From positions 19,208,336-19,272,335 of the forward strand of contig NC_080717.1 in the NCBI RefSeq assembly GCF_019097595.1: a DNA stretch of 64,000 bases, in the 5' to 3' direction. Below, piece after piece: positions 23,834-36,025 of the stretch. The translations under genes were made by a program, and so were the position numbers. A model generated the notes under the pieces. That model was given only the letters and a program-made list of their open reading frames with translations, searched no databases and had not been told where the DNA came from. Numbering within the stretch: the first letter of the stretch is position 1; each line of letters starts with the position of its first letter. The stretch is from Hemibagrus wyckioides. Lineage: Eukaryota; Chordata; Actinopteri; Siluriformes; Bagridae.

Positions 23834-24899
23834 GGCTTATTGACGCCATTATAAATGTAACATTGTGTTTCAAATCCTCTTTCACCCCCACAAAAAAAAT
23901 CTAATAAATAAAATACTTCATTAAGAGAATAGGCAACAGAGAGCCTTACAAGCTTTTGGTTAAAACCATGGATTCATCAATCAATGTCTTACTTGTGTCA
24001 ACAAAGGGATTTGTGTTTTTCAGGTCAAAAGGCTGTAACTAAACTTGTAGCAAATGTCCCTGAAATAGCGACAGTTCAGACTTTTTCATATTTTCATTAC
24101 AAGCTTTACATTTGTCTATGAGAACCAGGAATTTTGTGCTTCACTTTGTAATGGTCCATGATATTGTCGTATACCTTTTCTCATGAATGCGCTTTTCAAA
24201 ATATCTTGAAGTTTCATATTTGAAAATCCCCACACTTGACTTTCTTGCTTACTGCTATAAATTGGGAGGCCACTTTTCTTCCCCTAGAAAATCCAGTTCA
24301 CAGCAAAAAAAAGAGAGGCACTGAATGACAAAACGTGATGCATGATATTATTTACCAAAATGTCAGAGTTGCCTGTAAGCACTTTAGACCTTGAAAAATA
24401 CCTGGATCGGACACCGCTGAATGCCCGTGTTACACACACTGCAAGCCACTGGTCATCTAACACACCAGATTGTTCAATCTTTGCAGGTGAAAGGGGAGAA
24501 ATTCTGTGTGGTTCTGGTAACAACAAAAGTCCAACTCATAGCTGCAAAGTTCATTTTGGTACAAGATTAGTCTTCAATATATGTGTCATTGAGGCAATAG
24601 AGTTGTCAGGCTATTAAAAAAAAAATTGATCCCCTAATGATTCTGTTAATAGAAAGATCCCTGGGACACAGGGGAGATAGAGGGAGGGAAAAAAGAGGGC
24701 TGATTAAACCATTTTCATTTACTTAACTTGCAGCGAATATTTCAATTAGAGCATCTCCAGGCAGAGAAGAAGTAATGTAGGGTTAAAACTAGAGATGGGA
24801 GAAAATGAGCTTCTTAAAAGGCGGAAATGAAGAATCCCACACATGCGAGAAGTCTTTTTCACAAGGTTTATCTCTGCCACTTCCACTCTCAGTGGTGTC

Positions 24900-25520
24900 A
24901 CTCAATTTAATACGAAGACACTTTTTTTATCTCAGCCCCATTTGCGCCGATCCACAGTGAAAAGGTTCGACAACAGACGTGCAGTCCTCATGAAGCTTGT
25001 GAAGCTGCCTGAATGAGGACTCCGGGCAAAAATCTACCCTCCCAGCAAAAAAAATGAGACTTCCTGTGGCCCCCTCCTGCTGCCTGTCCCCATTACCATA
25101 AACCCACTCACTCATGAGAACCATTAATGCAGAGCCTTATTAAAAACCTATCAATACACGTGCTGCCATTGCACTAATGGGCAGGAATTCCTCTCCGTTA
25201 AGTCCGGACTTGCGGTTCCACTCTGGGCTAATGAGAGCCATCCCTCAGCATCTCTTTGGGCTAAATCACCTTTATTTGTATCTGCCTCCTCATGCTGTCT
25301 GTAATTTATGGAAGTGTGCACTATGGGGGACACATTAGTACTGGCCTAGAGGGCCACGCTTACAGGGTGATTCAGCTCCGTGCTCTGCGGCCCCATGGCG
25401 AGCTGTTAATTGTTCTTTGCTGTGAACCTGGTAATAAAAAGTAGAGCGGGGAGTCACTGATGCTGCTGCTGATAAGGCAATGCTTTGTCTACGTTTATTT
25501 TTAATGCAGAGTCAAAGGAG
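24900..25520. promoter_or_regulatory. Candidate conserved non-coding block
   Basis: Repeat-free and of higher complexity, with words such as TTAATTGTTC, CTAAATCACC, TAATGAGAG and TTATTTGTAT; CpGs are retained around 25190-25220 and 25350-25400. No reading frame with domain character. Inference only. Confidence 0.3.
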
Positions 25521-25964
25521 GATGCTTTCCAGTTCATGCCCTGCAGGAGTGTGCACCAATAGCTCAGAACAGGAACTGTATATTGCTCTATCAATCTGAG
25601 CGTTTTACAGCTTCTGCCTCTCTAGCTGTGAGAAATGTGGGAGTGTATTTACGCTGGCATTTACAGTTGGAGGCTGGTGTAAAGCCTAGCCTCTGTCACA
25701 AGTCAAGTTGGAAAGATGCTTTCCATGTCACACTTATGATACAGCCAGCATGCTTTCACGGTTGGATGTTTGCAGGATTCAGCAGGTTCATGCTTTTAAT
25801 TTATTTCAAATTATAAGATTTTCTTTAGTTACCACTGAGCTGAAACTCAAAGAAAGATGACCTCAATAACAAATTCATAATCAACTATTAAGCTCAAATA
25901 AAAATGTTATACACAACTTTGTAAATAATTACTATAAGCTACAATGGTTTTCAAAGTCTGGCCC
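25521..25964. other. Unique stretch, nothing recognised
   Basis: No repeat, RNA or coding signal seen. Confidence 0.45.
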
Positions 25965-26100
25965 TGCGATGGACTGGCGACCTGTCTGGGGTGTTCCCCT
26001 GCCTTTCACCCTATGTGCGCTGGGATAGGCTCCAACAGACCCCCGTGACCCTAATTAGGAATAAGCGGGTATAGACAATGGATGGATGGATGGATGGATT
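25965..26100 (+). mobile_element. SINE/LINE 3' end with (GGAT)n tail
   Basis: CTGCGATGGACTGGCGACC, then GGGATAGGCTCCAAC, AATAAGCGGGTATAGACAAT and (GGAT)4. This is the classic 3' end of the tRNA-headed SINE family seen elsewhere in the window, here 5'-truncated. Confidence 0.75.
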
Positions 26101-26669
26101 TTAAAGTCATCTAAATTCATTGGTAGTTCTCTTAAGACTTAATGGTTTTCAGTTGCTTTTGATCCTAGTGATTTCAAATCCTTTTTAACAGTTTTACAGT
26201 GAAAACACCACAGATAAAAAACTTCAAAGCACAACAGACATCCACCGAGCTCTTAGTGAAAAGTCTGCTGTCCCGAAAACACGGCAGGAGCCCAGACACC
26301 CATGATGATAGAGTAAAAATCCTGATCTTGAAGAAGATTTCTTGCCATAAAGAGGGCCAAACCATTGAGCTCTGTCAGAAACCCCCTACCAGAGGTCACT
26401 CCTAAATGTATCAGAGCAGAGAAGCACAACCTCTTTGTCCTCTGCACATCAGTCAATCAGAGTAAGTTCCGTAACAGTTAGGTAAGATTTGTAGTGTCCA
26501 TCCTGTAGTCAGTCATTTCAAATGCCACCAACCATTGCCAGAGATAAATGGGACATCAAAGTGCACGCCTCCATCTGCTCCCTGAAGCACTTTCTTGTCT
26601 CACTAGACTCACCACCAAGCTAGCCCCTGATCTTAGCACCCAACCAGATACTTTGCTACTTCAAATCAA

Positions 26670-26995
26670 TTTAATTTATATAGCGCTGGATATTGTCTCA
26701 AAGCAGCTTTAGAAAAAAAACAAAAAAAAAAATAAGAATAAAAATCTAAAAAAGTTTAAATCTAAGTTTAAAATTAAATTTATATTTATCCCTAATGAGC
26801 AAGCCTGAGGTAACGGTGGCAAGGAAAAACTCCCTGAGATGATATGAGGAAGAAACCTTGAGAGGAACCAGACTCAAATCGAGCCCATCCTTATGTGGGT
26901 GACACTGGAGAGTGAGATTATAAATAATGTCCCTTTTATAGTTCAGTGGAGTTATGTAACCAGGAGCATCAGCCAGTATAATAGTCCATGCCACC
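26670..26995 (+). mobile_element. Dispersed teleost repeat, unnamed
   Basis: Contains TTTATATAGCGCTGG, a TTGTCTCAAAGCAGCTTTA block, then ATTTATCCCTAATGAGCAAG, GGCAAGGAAAAACTCCCTGA and CTTGAGAGGAACCAGACTCA. I recognise this combination as a high-copy repeat of fish genomes but cannot assign it to a superfamily. The open frame on the minus strand here is not a gene. Confidence 0.6.
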
Positions 26996-28499
26996 TAACT
27001 TGATTTCCTGCCAAATACATCCAAGCATTTATTTGAAAACATTATTCGGAATTAACAGACACTAACTGGACACAAGTACACATAGGAAAAGGAGGTGCTC
27101 TACTAATTTTTTATTTGTTCACAGTGGATCTGATTTGCAATAGATATGTGAATTGGGATCGCAAAGGACACAATGAAAACGTTGTGACTGAAACTCACAA
27201 TAATGACTGGAGCATGCAGCGTGAAGAGGTGGGACACAAGCATGTCGTTTATTTAGGTTATCCAAAAATTAGAGCTGTAGGCCATGACAAGAGACAAATA
27301 CACAGGAATGTAATGCCACAAAGCGATAATTCCATAATCATACATATAACACATATACACAATAAAGTGGACAAAACCAGAAAGTAACTTGGATACACAG
27401 CCTGGGAAACAAAGGTTTAGAACAGCATAAACATTGAACATATAAACGAAGATATATACGTAGTATTTGGAAGAAGGGGGTGTGGCCTAGCACTGATTTG
27501 TGAATGGAGGGCGGAGCCAAAATGTAAATTGTAAGAATCAACACCCACCTATACAGGATTTCTCTAACATATGTTCTGTGTTTCATTGAGCAGCAGCAAG
27601 GATAAGCAAGGATGAGCAGCACCGTGTGTGTGCCTATGTACATGTATATATGTGCATAGTAAAATAAAATCATTGAAATATGAAAGAAATCTTTACGATT
27701 ATCAAGAGCCCCTTTTCGAGGTGCCTGCTTTTATTCATGACCCAAACCAGAGAAGCATAACAGAGACAAAGACACTAGAGACTGTAAGCAGACAAACTAA
27801 TCAGTGCATAAACATGTAACAGGTTTGCACACACAGGATATAGACCAATGACAGGGGAGGACTAAAACAGAAACTAAGCAAACATGACCACACTGAAACC
27901 ACAAATCTGTGACAAAGACCATATTCGTTAAACTTGAATGTATAGTGCATATTAATGACTGCCTGGGCAGGCTTGTGGTCTTACAATAAAGCTAATAGTG
28001 TGGTAGTACTTAGGGAAATAGTAGCAACTAAATTCCATAAAAAATAAATAAAAAAATGACAGGCCACTACAAACAAAAATTTGAACTCTCAGGTGACATG
28101 AGTGTAAGGAATTGATTTAATCAGAATTTACATCCTGATGACATTTCTACCTTTGTTTTATCCAAGTATTTCATAGCAGTAATCATCGTAGATTTGTGAA
28201 ACAACAAACAATCATTCTGGTTTAGGCCACACCCATTGTGAATTCAAATACAGATATTTATATGTGGACCACTAAACAAATCCAGATACATTCACAGATA
28301 GGGTCTTGGTGAGATTGAAGGATCTTTAAATCCTTAGGATCTCAGGACTCTGCTTTTCTGGGACCTGTAAAGGAGGTGCAATGTATCTTCACTAAGTGTG
28401 AGAGCTGAGAGTGGATGAAAAAAGGTGGACACGTGTAAAAACTGGCAGCTAAAAGAATTGGTATGAGAAAACAAGCCGTCGTTCTGACAGAATCCAATT
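26996..28499. other. Unique stretch, no gene seen
   Basis: Includes GGTGTGGCC at 27479 and GGCCACACCC at 28225 in opposite orientation, which could be decayed transposon ends, but no target-site duplication was found. Several ORFs up to 111 codons lack any domain. Confidence 0.4.
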
Positions 28500-28800
28500 A
28501 CTCAGTTTGATTACGACTTCAGCACAGTAGGCCTGCCTGTAGCGTGCAGGCCTCGCTAGATTCATATGTGCTCCCTTGAGAGGCTCATAATAGCCATCAG
28601 AAAAAACAAGCCAATAATGTTATAGCCATAGCAATCATTATCTGCCTTGGAACTGCAACAAGCCGGGAGAGTGAGGAAGAGCCACCTGTCAAGCTCAGCC
28701 GTAAATAGGAATGCAGTTTGAGGAATGGTAGCGATGGCGTAGTGTTGGACTGGAGCCAGGAGCGCATTGAAAGCAACAAAAATCATTGACATGCTGAGTC
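28500..28800. promoter_or_regulatory. Candidate conserved block with an 8-bp hairpin
   Basis: Repeat-free. A perfect hairpin AGGCCTGC...GCAGGCCT lies at 28529-28553. Words such as CCAATAATG and GCAATCATTATC recur. Appearance only. Confidence 0.2.
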
Positions 28801-29799
28801 AGGTGCCAAAACACATACATTATACATCCAGTCTTTCTCTGATGCCTGTCCGTCCTGCCATTTCCTTCCAAGCTCATGAACACATGGGAAAGCACAGAGT
28901 GTCAAGCACCCATAGGCTTTAAATACTTGTGAGGGCAAACTTGAAAAGGTATGCATCAGAGGACCGAATAGGAGGGAGGAGCTGCTGCTTCTTGTCCGGG
29001 AAAGAGAGAGGCAGTGGTGGTGGGTGCATACACTGGGGGGCAGTATTGTAACACAAAGTACCCAAGCTATTAGCACTGACTAAGAGGTAGGAGGGCTATC
29101 TGTGGGGGTTAAATTAGCCATCTATCCATCAGGAAACATTAGGAGGAAAAGGAGGTAGCAACTTGCAGACGCGGAAAAAACAGGTTAAGCTGACATTGTA
29201 GGGACAATCACGCGAATGTTTTTCCCTAAGTAACTTCCCAGGTTTATCCTCGACACTGAGCAACGCTGACAGAGTGCTTTATTTATTACTGCATAATAAG
29301 CTGGTGGAGGTGTGAGCCTGTCTAGCAGTCTCTCATTAAGCAATGGACCTTTATTTTTAGAAAAAGGAACGCGCGATGCGGCCACAAAATGACAACTTGC
29401 TTTACTACAAAAATGACAACTTGTGATAAAATGTTGCAGTGCATACAATAGAAAGATACAGATTTAGTTCAAAGAAACTTTCACATTAATTCAAGGTCCG
29501 CTTTTAATTATTCCGATGCTCAGGATTCGAGATGGACTTGTCATCTCAGTGCTGACAAATAGAAGTATTCACACCTCAGACAAATTGTTGGGGCTGTTAC
29601 TGCTTAACGTAATGCAGTTAATGCTCACAGATGAGAGAAAGCCTGGGCAATGGGCTGTAAAATCCCAAAAAACATAAAACAAGATCCAAATGGATATTTT
29701 GGGAATGCAAGCTCGCTAGGCACATCACAATGCCTCCTCCGAGCCTCATTTCCTCTAGTAAATGTCACACAAAACACGTAATATATCGCAACAGTAAAC
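28801..29799. other. Unique stretch, nothing recognised
   Basis: A weak CTCF-like CACTGGGGGGCAG lies near 29031-29043. No coding or repeat signal. Confidence 0.4.
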
Positions 29800-29960
29800 A
29801 TGTGCTGCATATTAACACAGCAGCGCCAATTTACTGGACATCAGTAGCAAATTAACTTGCATATTATCGCTGTCATTTACTGGTGCTGGCTCTATAAATT
29901 GCATCCTTTCATTTGCATGGCAGGGTGATTCTTGTCAGGACAGACGGAGTGTGAGGCAGC
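29800..29960. promoter_or_regulatory. Candidate enhancer-like block with octamer site
   Basis: Contains a perfect octamer ATTTGCAT (29911-29918) and AAATTAACTTGCATATTA (near 29850), in repeat-free sequence. Inference only. Confidence 0.3.
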
Positions 29961-30232
29961 AGGAGGGTTTGGAGGAGCAGTGTGTGATGGCTGGCAGTCA
30001 CACTTTGACTTTGTTCTGTTCTGGTGGCCCTGCTCAGTTCTTTTCACTTCAACCCACAAAAATGACTAAATCCTCTCTCTAAAGCGCTGCATCCCTGCTA
30101 GCGATGTGGACACACACCTCTTTGAAGTGGTGCGTGCGCAGGCTGGACCGCTGGGTTTCTCCTCTTTGTTGTAGTAATGGTGGATGACCCTTTACAACAA
30201 GCCCTCCTTCATCCTTCACATGTCCTCTACAG

Positions 30233-30234
30233 AG

Positions 30235-30274
<40 letters not shown>
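30233..30274. repeat. (GA)n microsatellite
   Basis: Purine-only GA tract with one AA interruption, followed by an A-rich stretch. Confidence 0.95.
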
Positions 30275-30704
30275 AGAAAAAAACGACAAGGTAACACTAT
30301 ATTTCAAGGAACACATAAAATGGTTTAATTAAGGTCTTTTGTTTAATAAAGCTCACATTAAACACTTATTCTACACATTGAAAAGTATTCAATAATTATT
30401 ACACCAGTAGTGCTAGATCAATGGAGATTTATGTCGATGATTAACATGGCTATTAATTGCATAGGTTTGCATAAATTATTAAATATTAAGCGTTGCTTAA
30501 GAACGAAATAATCAGAGAATGAAGTAATACCCTGTGTTCAGCTTATTACTCACAGTGATCAATGTTTAAGCTGCAGTTTCTGGTTTAAAAAGCTAACAAA
30601 AGCTGAATAAGTCAATAATACTTGATTTTATTTGATATATCACTTCCCCTATCTTTTGCACATTTTGTTCTGTTACTATAGTTTAACATGACGTTCCACT
30701 GCTT

Positions 30705-30848
30705 ATTTTCCTTTGAATGTGTGTGTGAGTGTGTGTAAGATTGTGCCCTGTGATGTGATAGACTGGCATCCTGTCCAGGATGAACTCTTCCTTCTGCCCC
30801 GAGTCTCCCACGATAGGCTCCAGGTTCCCCACGACCCAGTCGGATAAG
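30705..30848 (+). mobile_element. SINE fragment forming one arm of an inverted repeat
   Basis: Shows GATTGTGCCCTGTGATGTG, ACTGGCATCCTGTCCAGGAT and GATAGGCTCCAGGTTCCCC, the 3' half of the tRNA-headed SINE. It matches the reverse complement of 31276-31419 over 144 bp with a single mismatch. Unlike that copy it lacks the terminal tail: after GGATAAG it breaks into TCGGATACATGTATC. The abrupt edges do not look like a normal SINE insertion. Confidence 0.75.
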
Positions 30849-31247
30849 TCGGATACATGTATCTTATACATGTAACCTCTTATTATGTATTATTATTTCT
30901 ATTCATTCTATTTTTAACTTCTCGGTTAACTCTTTTTTTTTCTTTTTTCTTAATTTAGTTTATTTATATGCCCAGGAGGAGTAGGTTGGGTTTTCATTTT
31001 TACAATGCATTTGTGACAAAAACTAAAAAATTTTTGAATGATTTCTATATTCTAAGGAACAAAAAGTGGAAAAAAAGTTTTCAGTGTCAGTGTGTGTCCC
31101 ATATTCTTAGGTCAAGATCAATTATGTTGCTCTAAATAACCCCTGAGCATGAATTAATAATCTAACCTTCACTAGCCAAGGAATAATGCTGGGGTGCTAC
31201 GACTGGCTAAGATTCATTATAAGATCATTTCTTTATGTAACTCAATT

Positions 31248-31535
31248 ATTATCCATCCGTCTATTTTCTACACCGCTTATCCGACTGGGTCGTGGGGAAC
31301 CTGGAGCCTATCGTGGGAGACTCGGGGCAGAAGGCAGAGTTCATCCTGGACAGGATGCCAGTCTATCACATCACAGGGCACAATCTTACACACACTCACA
31401 CACACATTCAAAGGAAAATTTAGAGATGCCAGTCAACCTTGCATCCTGGAGTACCTAGAGAAAACCCTCGAGGGACAGGGAGAACATGCAAACTCCACAT
31501 ATACGTGGCACAGATGGGAATCAAGATCAGCTCCA
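31248..31535 (-). mobile_element. tRNA-headed SINE copy, other arm of the inverted repeat
   Basis: On the plus strand it begins with the tail complement (CATCCGTCTATTTTCTACAC, then CGCTTATCCGACTGGG) and runs through the CTGGACAGGATGCCAGTC block to CAGGGAGAACATGCAAACTC and a decayed head. The 206-codon plus-strand open frame over this region (31194-31814) is an accident of the SINE. See the inverted-repeat finding. Confidence 0.75.
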
Positions 31536-32484
31536 GCATCACAAAAAGTGATTTATTTGACTCATTTGGGTTTAGATTACAGATTTAGACCGGATAGACT
31601 GATATCTTTATTGGAAGCCCTCGGCTTCACAATAGCTACACTGAAAAACACAGGCCACTTGAAAGACACACCCCCACACACTGACATGATTCACATATAC
31701 ATAAAAGTAACTATGAACAGATATCAAATATCAAATATTGGTGCTTCCTTCTCCTTGCAATTATATTATGCCATTTTGCACTTCAGCTTTTGCAATATGG
31801 GTCTTTATAAATAAAGTCTAACACATAATGAAGAGCCCTTTCATGTCTAGTTCGGCTTTTATGAAACAAATAAGACCGTTATTAACCCCTTATGCACGTT
31901 CCTTCAAATAAAGTGTTACCAGGGAAACAAAAAAAAAAAGAAAAAGAAACATGAGCAGGCTTTTATTTAACAGTGCCATTGAGTCAGAATTATGGATTAA
32001 ATATGGATTAATTTTCCCCAACAGCAGTTCTGACAATAGTTCTGGCTGTAACATAAAAGATAGGTTTATAGTAATGCACTCATTCTAATATGTTATTCTT
32101 CCTCACAGAGATGCCTCATACACAAGGACTTACAGCAGATGCTCCATGTAATCCTAAGCCTACTAATGAACACATAGAAATGCGTTGTTTAACAAAGAAT
32201 ATTGTGGAATTGTCAATACGGTGATGCTTTTTGTTAGGAAGGTGTATGGAAGCAGGCTCAAGTGTCTTTATGGCTTATTCGGGGTTTTCTGTAAAAGTAC
32301 ATGCTGTCCTACAAATTCTTATTCTCTGAGTGTCTACTTTACTGTGGAGTGTGACATTACAACGAAATTCAATGGTGAACATGGACACAACAAAACAAAT
32401 TCCATTTTTTTGGCCTTTAGTAAAAAAAGTGTTAATAAGCTTGGTAAGACTACACACATTTTTTACCTATGAAGTGGACTACAT
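31536..32484. other. Unique stretch, nothing recognised
   Basis: A-rich run at 31930-31948; otherwise no repeat or coding signal. Confidence 0.45.
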
Positions 32485-32658
32485 TAACATTAACATGCCT
32501 TTATCCAGAGGAACATACATTTATCTCATTTGTACTACTGAGCAGGTGACAGTTAAGGGCCTTGCTCGAGGGACCAGAAGGGGCAGCTTGGTGGTTGAGG
32601 GATTTGAACTCATGACCTTCCAATCAGTTGTCAAACAATCTTAATCACTGAGCTACTG
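32485..32658 (-). mobile_element. tRNA-derived SINE with L2-type tail, full length
   Basis: On the minus strand: head TAGCTCAGTGATTAAGATTG (A-box region), B box ATGAGTTCAAATCCC, body GCTGCCCCTTCTGG and CGAGCAAGGCCCTTAACTG. The 3' tail CCTCTGGATAAAGGCATGTT matches the conserved stem-loop tail that fish SINEs share with L2-clade LINEs (TCTGGATAAgrGCgTCTGC pattern). A tRNA-like promoter followed by a LINE-derived tail is the textbook structure of this SINE class. An L2 end with the same tail lies at 60385-60722. Confidence 0.8.
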
Positions 32659-32734
32659 AACTTTCATTTTGACCTGCACTCCATATGTTAAAAAATGTAA
32701 AAATGTATTATGCATTGTTCATATTCAAATGGAG

Positions 32735-32862
32735 TTGCATTTACGGCATTTGGCAGCCCCCTTCATCCAGAGCAAATTACATTTATCTCACATATACAGC
32801 TGAGCAGTTAAGGGTTAAGGGCCTTGCTCAAGGGCCAAGCAGTGGCAGCTTGGTGGTTAAAT
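32735..32862 (-). mobile_element. 5'-truncated copy of the same SINE
   Basis: The minus strand retains the body (CCACCAAGCTGCCACTGC, TTGAGCAAGGCCCTTAACCC) and the L2-type tail (GCTCTGGATGAAGGGGGCTG, then CCAAATGCCGTAAATGC). The tRNA-like head is missing. It lies 76 bp from the previous copy in the same orientation. Confidence 0.75.
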
Positions 32863-35109
32863 ACATTGGTGCCAAATATCTCATATCTTATATTATACAT
32901 GAGAGAGTTTAATATGGTGCTGTGCTATGGTTGCTTGTGACACTACGGTGATATTCAGCTTATTGAAGGTGCTGCATTGGAATTTTTTTTGTTAGAAAGG
33001 CTGGTGAGTGAACCCCCTTTGAACAGATAAGCAATAACTTGTATCACTGATAGCTCATTAGATTAAATGTAACTATTGACAATCTTGATATATTGTGAAG
33101 TTTTCTTTATTAATAAATAAATAAAAAAATTGTACAAGCTGTCAAACTGTAGTGTAAAATCAGAAATAACATCCTACAGACAGGGGTGCTCAGAGAAGTC
33201 ATGTATCACATAACCCCTGTGTGGGTTATTTTAGTATAACATCACCATCCATAGTGTGTTATTATTCACTTAATGAGCCTTGTATTACATCTTGCACCTG
33301 TCACACATCCACGCAGACCGAGAGCGATATGGCTTGATGTAATTGTGTTGATGTTTGTCATAAACCTGGTTAGGAGATCTCAGCAGTGGGGCTGAGCCTG
33401 GTCTTTCCAGGGCTAATTGAAAAAGATTGACAAACTTGTTTAATAGTTCTACGGGGAGGAGGTATGCTGACATACTTCAGATTAAATTGCATTGAGTGAT
33501 TGAGGTCTCTAATCCACTATATAATACACTAGCAGATCCTTACGTGCTTAAAGTCGGCCTATCCTTTAAAAAGGCTTTAAGCAACAGGCAGCAGTGAATG
33601 AAATCACACGAGAAGATGCCTGATGATTTAATGGAAGAAAGGATGCTATTATTGTTCTGCTCTATTATTTCTTTTTGTCAGATAATTAGATTGAATTATT
33701 CAGATCCAGCACTAATCTGCTTTCCTCATTTCCCCCTGAAATTAATAATACGGATGCTGTGCCTTTTTTGTGTGTGCATGTAATCCAGATAGGCCTAGGC
33801 ATTCCTGAGCGCTGTTGCTCTCAGTGGTAAATAGCAGCCAAGTTAAACATGGCGGACAGACAGATGCGTTCATCTCCTTAGTAAACAAAAAATTCTGATA
33901 GCACTATAAGGAGCTGCATTTATTAATGCATGCGCAGTGATGAATATTCAAGTAAAAAAAACCTAACAAGAATGTGTTATTTATGTGTGCCTATCCTAGC
34001 AAATGCATGGAAATAGATATAAAGGTATGACCCTAATTATCAGGGTTGAGGCAGCGAAAAACATGTCAAGGTTGTTAGGAAAACATATAAAAAAAAAAAT
34101 AACTCAACAGATATTTAATAGCCCAGAGGTATTCTGTAACAAGCTACATCCCTTGAGAGTTGCCATGGCCTTCAGCGTGGTTGCTCTGGGGATGTCCTAA
34201 TATATAAAAAATAATGAGGAAGTGCATATTGTAGATGTAGCATCCGTCATCAGGCCCAGACGAGCGTGCTGGTCTTACAGCTCAATTCCCACAAGGTGCT
34301 ATGTTTAAAACACTAATTTGAAATCTCTACTGGATACATGATAATGCTGTAATCAGCGGGAAGGATGCAAGCGAGGGACACAGACACAACTCCTTCTATC
34401 GGATCTTGAAATGCGAAAAATTAAAATATCACAAAGCACATGAGATGATTCACCGGCATCCTGGTCTGAGAGCATTAGTGCAAACCCTGTGCGTATATCA
34501 ACACGTGGGAATGAGTTGGGGTGATCTTTACTTTTAGATGCTGCAAACTTCCATGTACCTTTCGCTAAATCCCTTACTAATTGTTTCCATCTCCTAGGTA
34601 GCTTTGATGTTCAACACCCGCCTTCCTTACAAAGGAGGCTGGCTGTGGGAGCTGAGGAGGAGGCAGATGGGCCGCGACAGGATGAGACGAACCTGACATC
34701 TCTCTTCCTCTTTCAAGTGCTCCAGTTCAATAAGCCCTCACTGCACAAGCTGTTGTGGAGCACCTTTGAAATCAGAACGGATACACAATAGTCTTGACTG
34801 CTAATGACTTCTTGTAAAGTTCCAAAGCCGCTCTGATTACACATGCTAACAAGCGTGGATGAGGACACTGATGCACATGCACGCACACACGTACACACAC
34901 ATACACCCATACGCACACATACAGAGGCGCCAAGGCTGTGGCCATAAAAGCAACATGAGGATGCTAGTAAACAATTAATATGTTAATGCTGGGAGTTAAT
35001 TCCAGGCAATAAAGCAGGTGCAGGCTGTGAGTAATATGCCACTTCCAAAAAAATAAAAAATAAAAAGGCTTGCTGAAGTGCGCTTTGGTTTCACTTTGGG
35101 TCCAGTGTG
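32863..35109. other. Unique stretch, some regulatory-looking words
   Basis: The part 33290-33500 (GGGCTAATTGAAAAAGATTG, TTTAATAG) and part of 33830-33960 look like non-coding regulatory DNA. A CA-rich run lies at 34875-34920. No gene or repeat recognised. Confidence 0.4.
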
Positions 35110-35215
35110 TAAACCTTCAGCTTTCCAACTCTGGCATAGAGGGAGAGTTGATATACCTGCTAACCTCAAGTTACTGACCCAGAGAGCGGCTCTACCAAAT
35201 GAGCTTTGCACACCG
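35110..35215 (-). mobile_element. Possible tRNA-like SINE fragment
   Basis: On the minus strand, AGCTCATTTGGTAGAGCCGC resembles a tRNA D-arm/A-box (35187-35206), and 34 nt downstream GGTATATCAACTC resembles a decayed B box GGTTCGANTCC (35144-35156). Spacing is right for a tRNA. The anticodon arm does not pair well, so a SINE or pseudo-tRNA is more likely than a gene. Confidence 0.4.
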
Positions 35216-35811
35216 CAAACTGCTACTTTGTCTGAGTATTGTGGGAGCAGAAAAGAGGAAAAAAAAACCTCTGCCACAGTCTTATTATACTTGATGACCT
35301 GCTGGCTATCCAGTTCAATATCCCACCTTGGCACATCCAATCCGTGCGATTTCTCATGTTCAGTCACTGGACCATATAATGTGGAGAGTGTGATTCAAGG
35401 GAGTGAAAATGAGATTACTGAACTCTTCTTCACTGATCCAGTCTGTGTAACTCTTTCTTTTTTTAAACCTTAAATCTTTTCTATACACACGAACAGCTTA
35501 ATTCTACATGTGTAGAGTCTACAGTCTTTCTGAAGATCCTGCAGCAACTTAATGAAATTATTGGTATTGTGTTGGAAAGTTGGAAACATGCTTAAAATGA
35601 ATTTAAAAAAATACTAAAAATTTACAGTTGTTTTCCAAAAGCTCTAGGTACTATAATTCATGCATGTTTTTTTTTCTTACCCTAATGACACATTGCATTG
35701 TATTTGTAAATATAATGTCAGGACTGTTACTATTACAATTTAATGCTATTAAATATACCTATGCAATTTTTAATATATTGTTATTTTAACACATTTGTTA
35801 TAAAATTCATT

Positions 35812-36025
35812 CATTCATCCATCTTTATCAGTGTTCAATATTAGTCGGATATTCTCCAGATCCACCAGTCGAGGAGGGTGGATGGGATATGATTCCAACA
35901 CCCACACACACACACACATACAGTACACACACACAGGCAATTTATCATACCGATCCACCTACCGGCATGTTTTTGGGAGGTGGGAGGTAACCAAGGATCC
36001 TGGAGGAAATCCATACAGATAAAGA
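35812..36025 (-). mobile_element. Old copy of the tRNA-headed SINE
   Basis: The minus strand has CTCCAGGATCCTTGG, TCCCAAAAACATGCCG, a (GT)n stretch and GGAGAATATCCGAC, ending near GATGAATGAATGAA. Clearly the same general plan but strongly diverged. Confidence 0.5.

Larger units (their letters stand above)
21889..24899. other. Unique stretch, no gene seen
   Basis: Contains a (TG)n tract at 22206-22242, GA tracts near 22560-22600 and 22757-22771, and an (ACT)n tract at 23793-23833. Between these the sequence is unique. An open minus-strand frame of 162 codons (22190-22678) is largely explained by the TG and GA tracts. Confidence 0.5.

Noticed and set aside
27470..28240. Transposon bounded by GGTGTGGCC and GGCCACACCC
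   Set aside because: The inverted match is only about 9 bp and no target-site duplication was seen.
31194..31814. Longest open frame (206 codons)
   Set aside because: It runs through a SINE copy and into unique DNA, with no protein domain. The frame is a chance product of repeat sequence.
35110..35215. Functional tRNA gene
   Set aside because: The anticodon arm does not pair and the B box is decayed; SINE origin is more likely.
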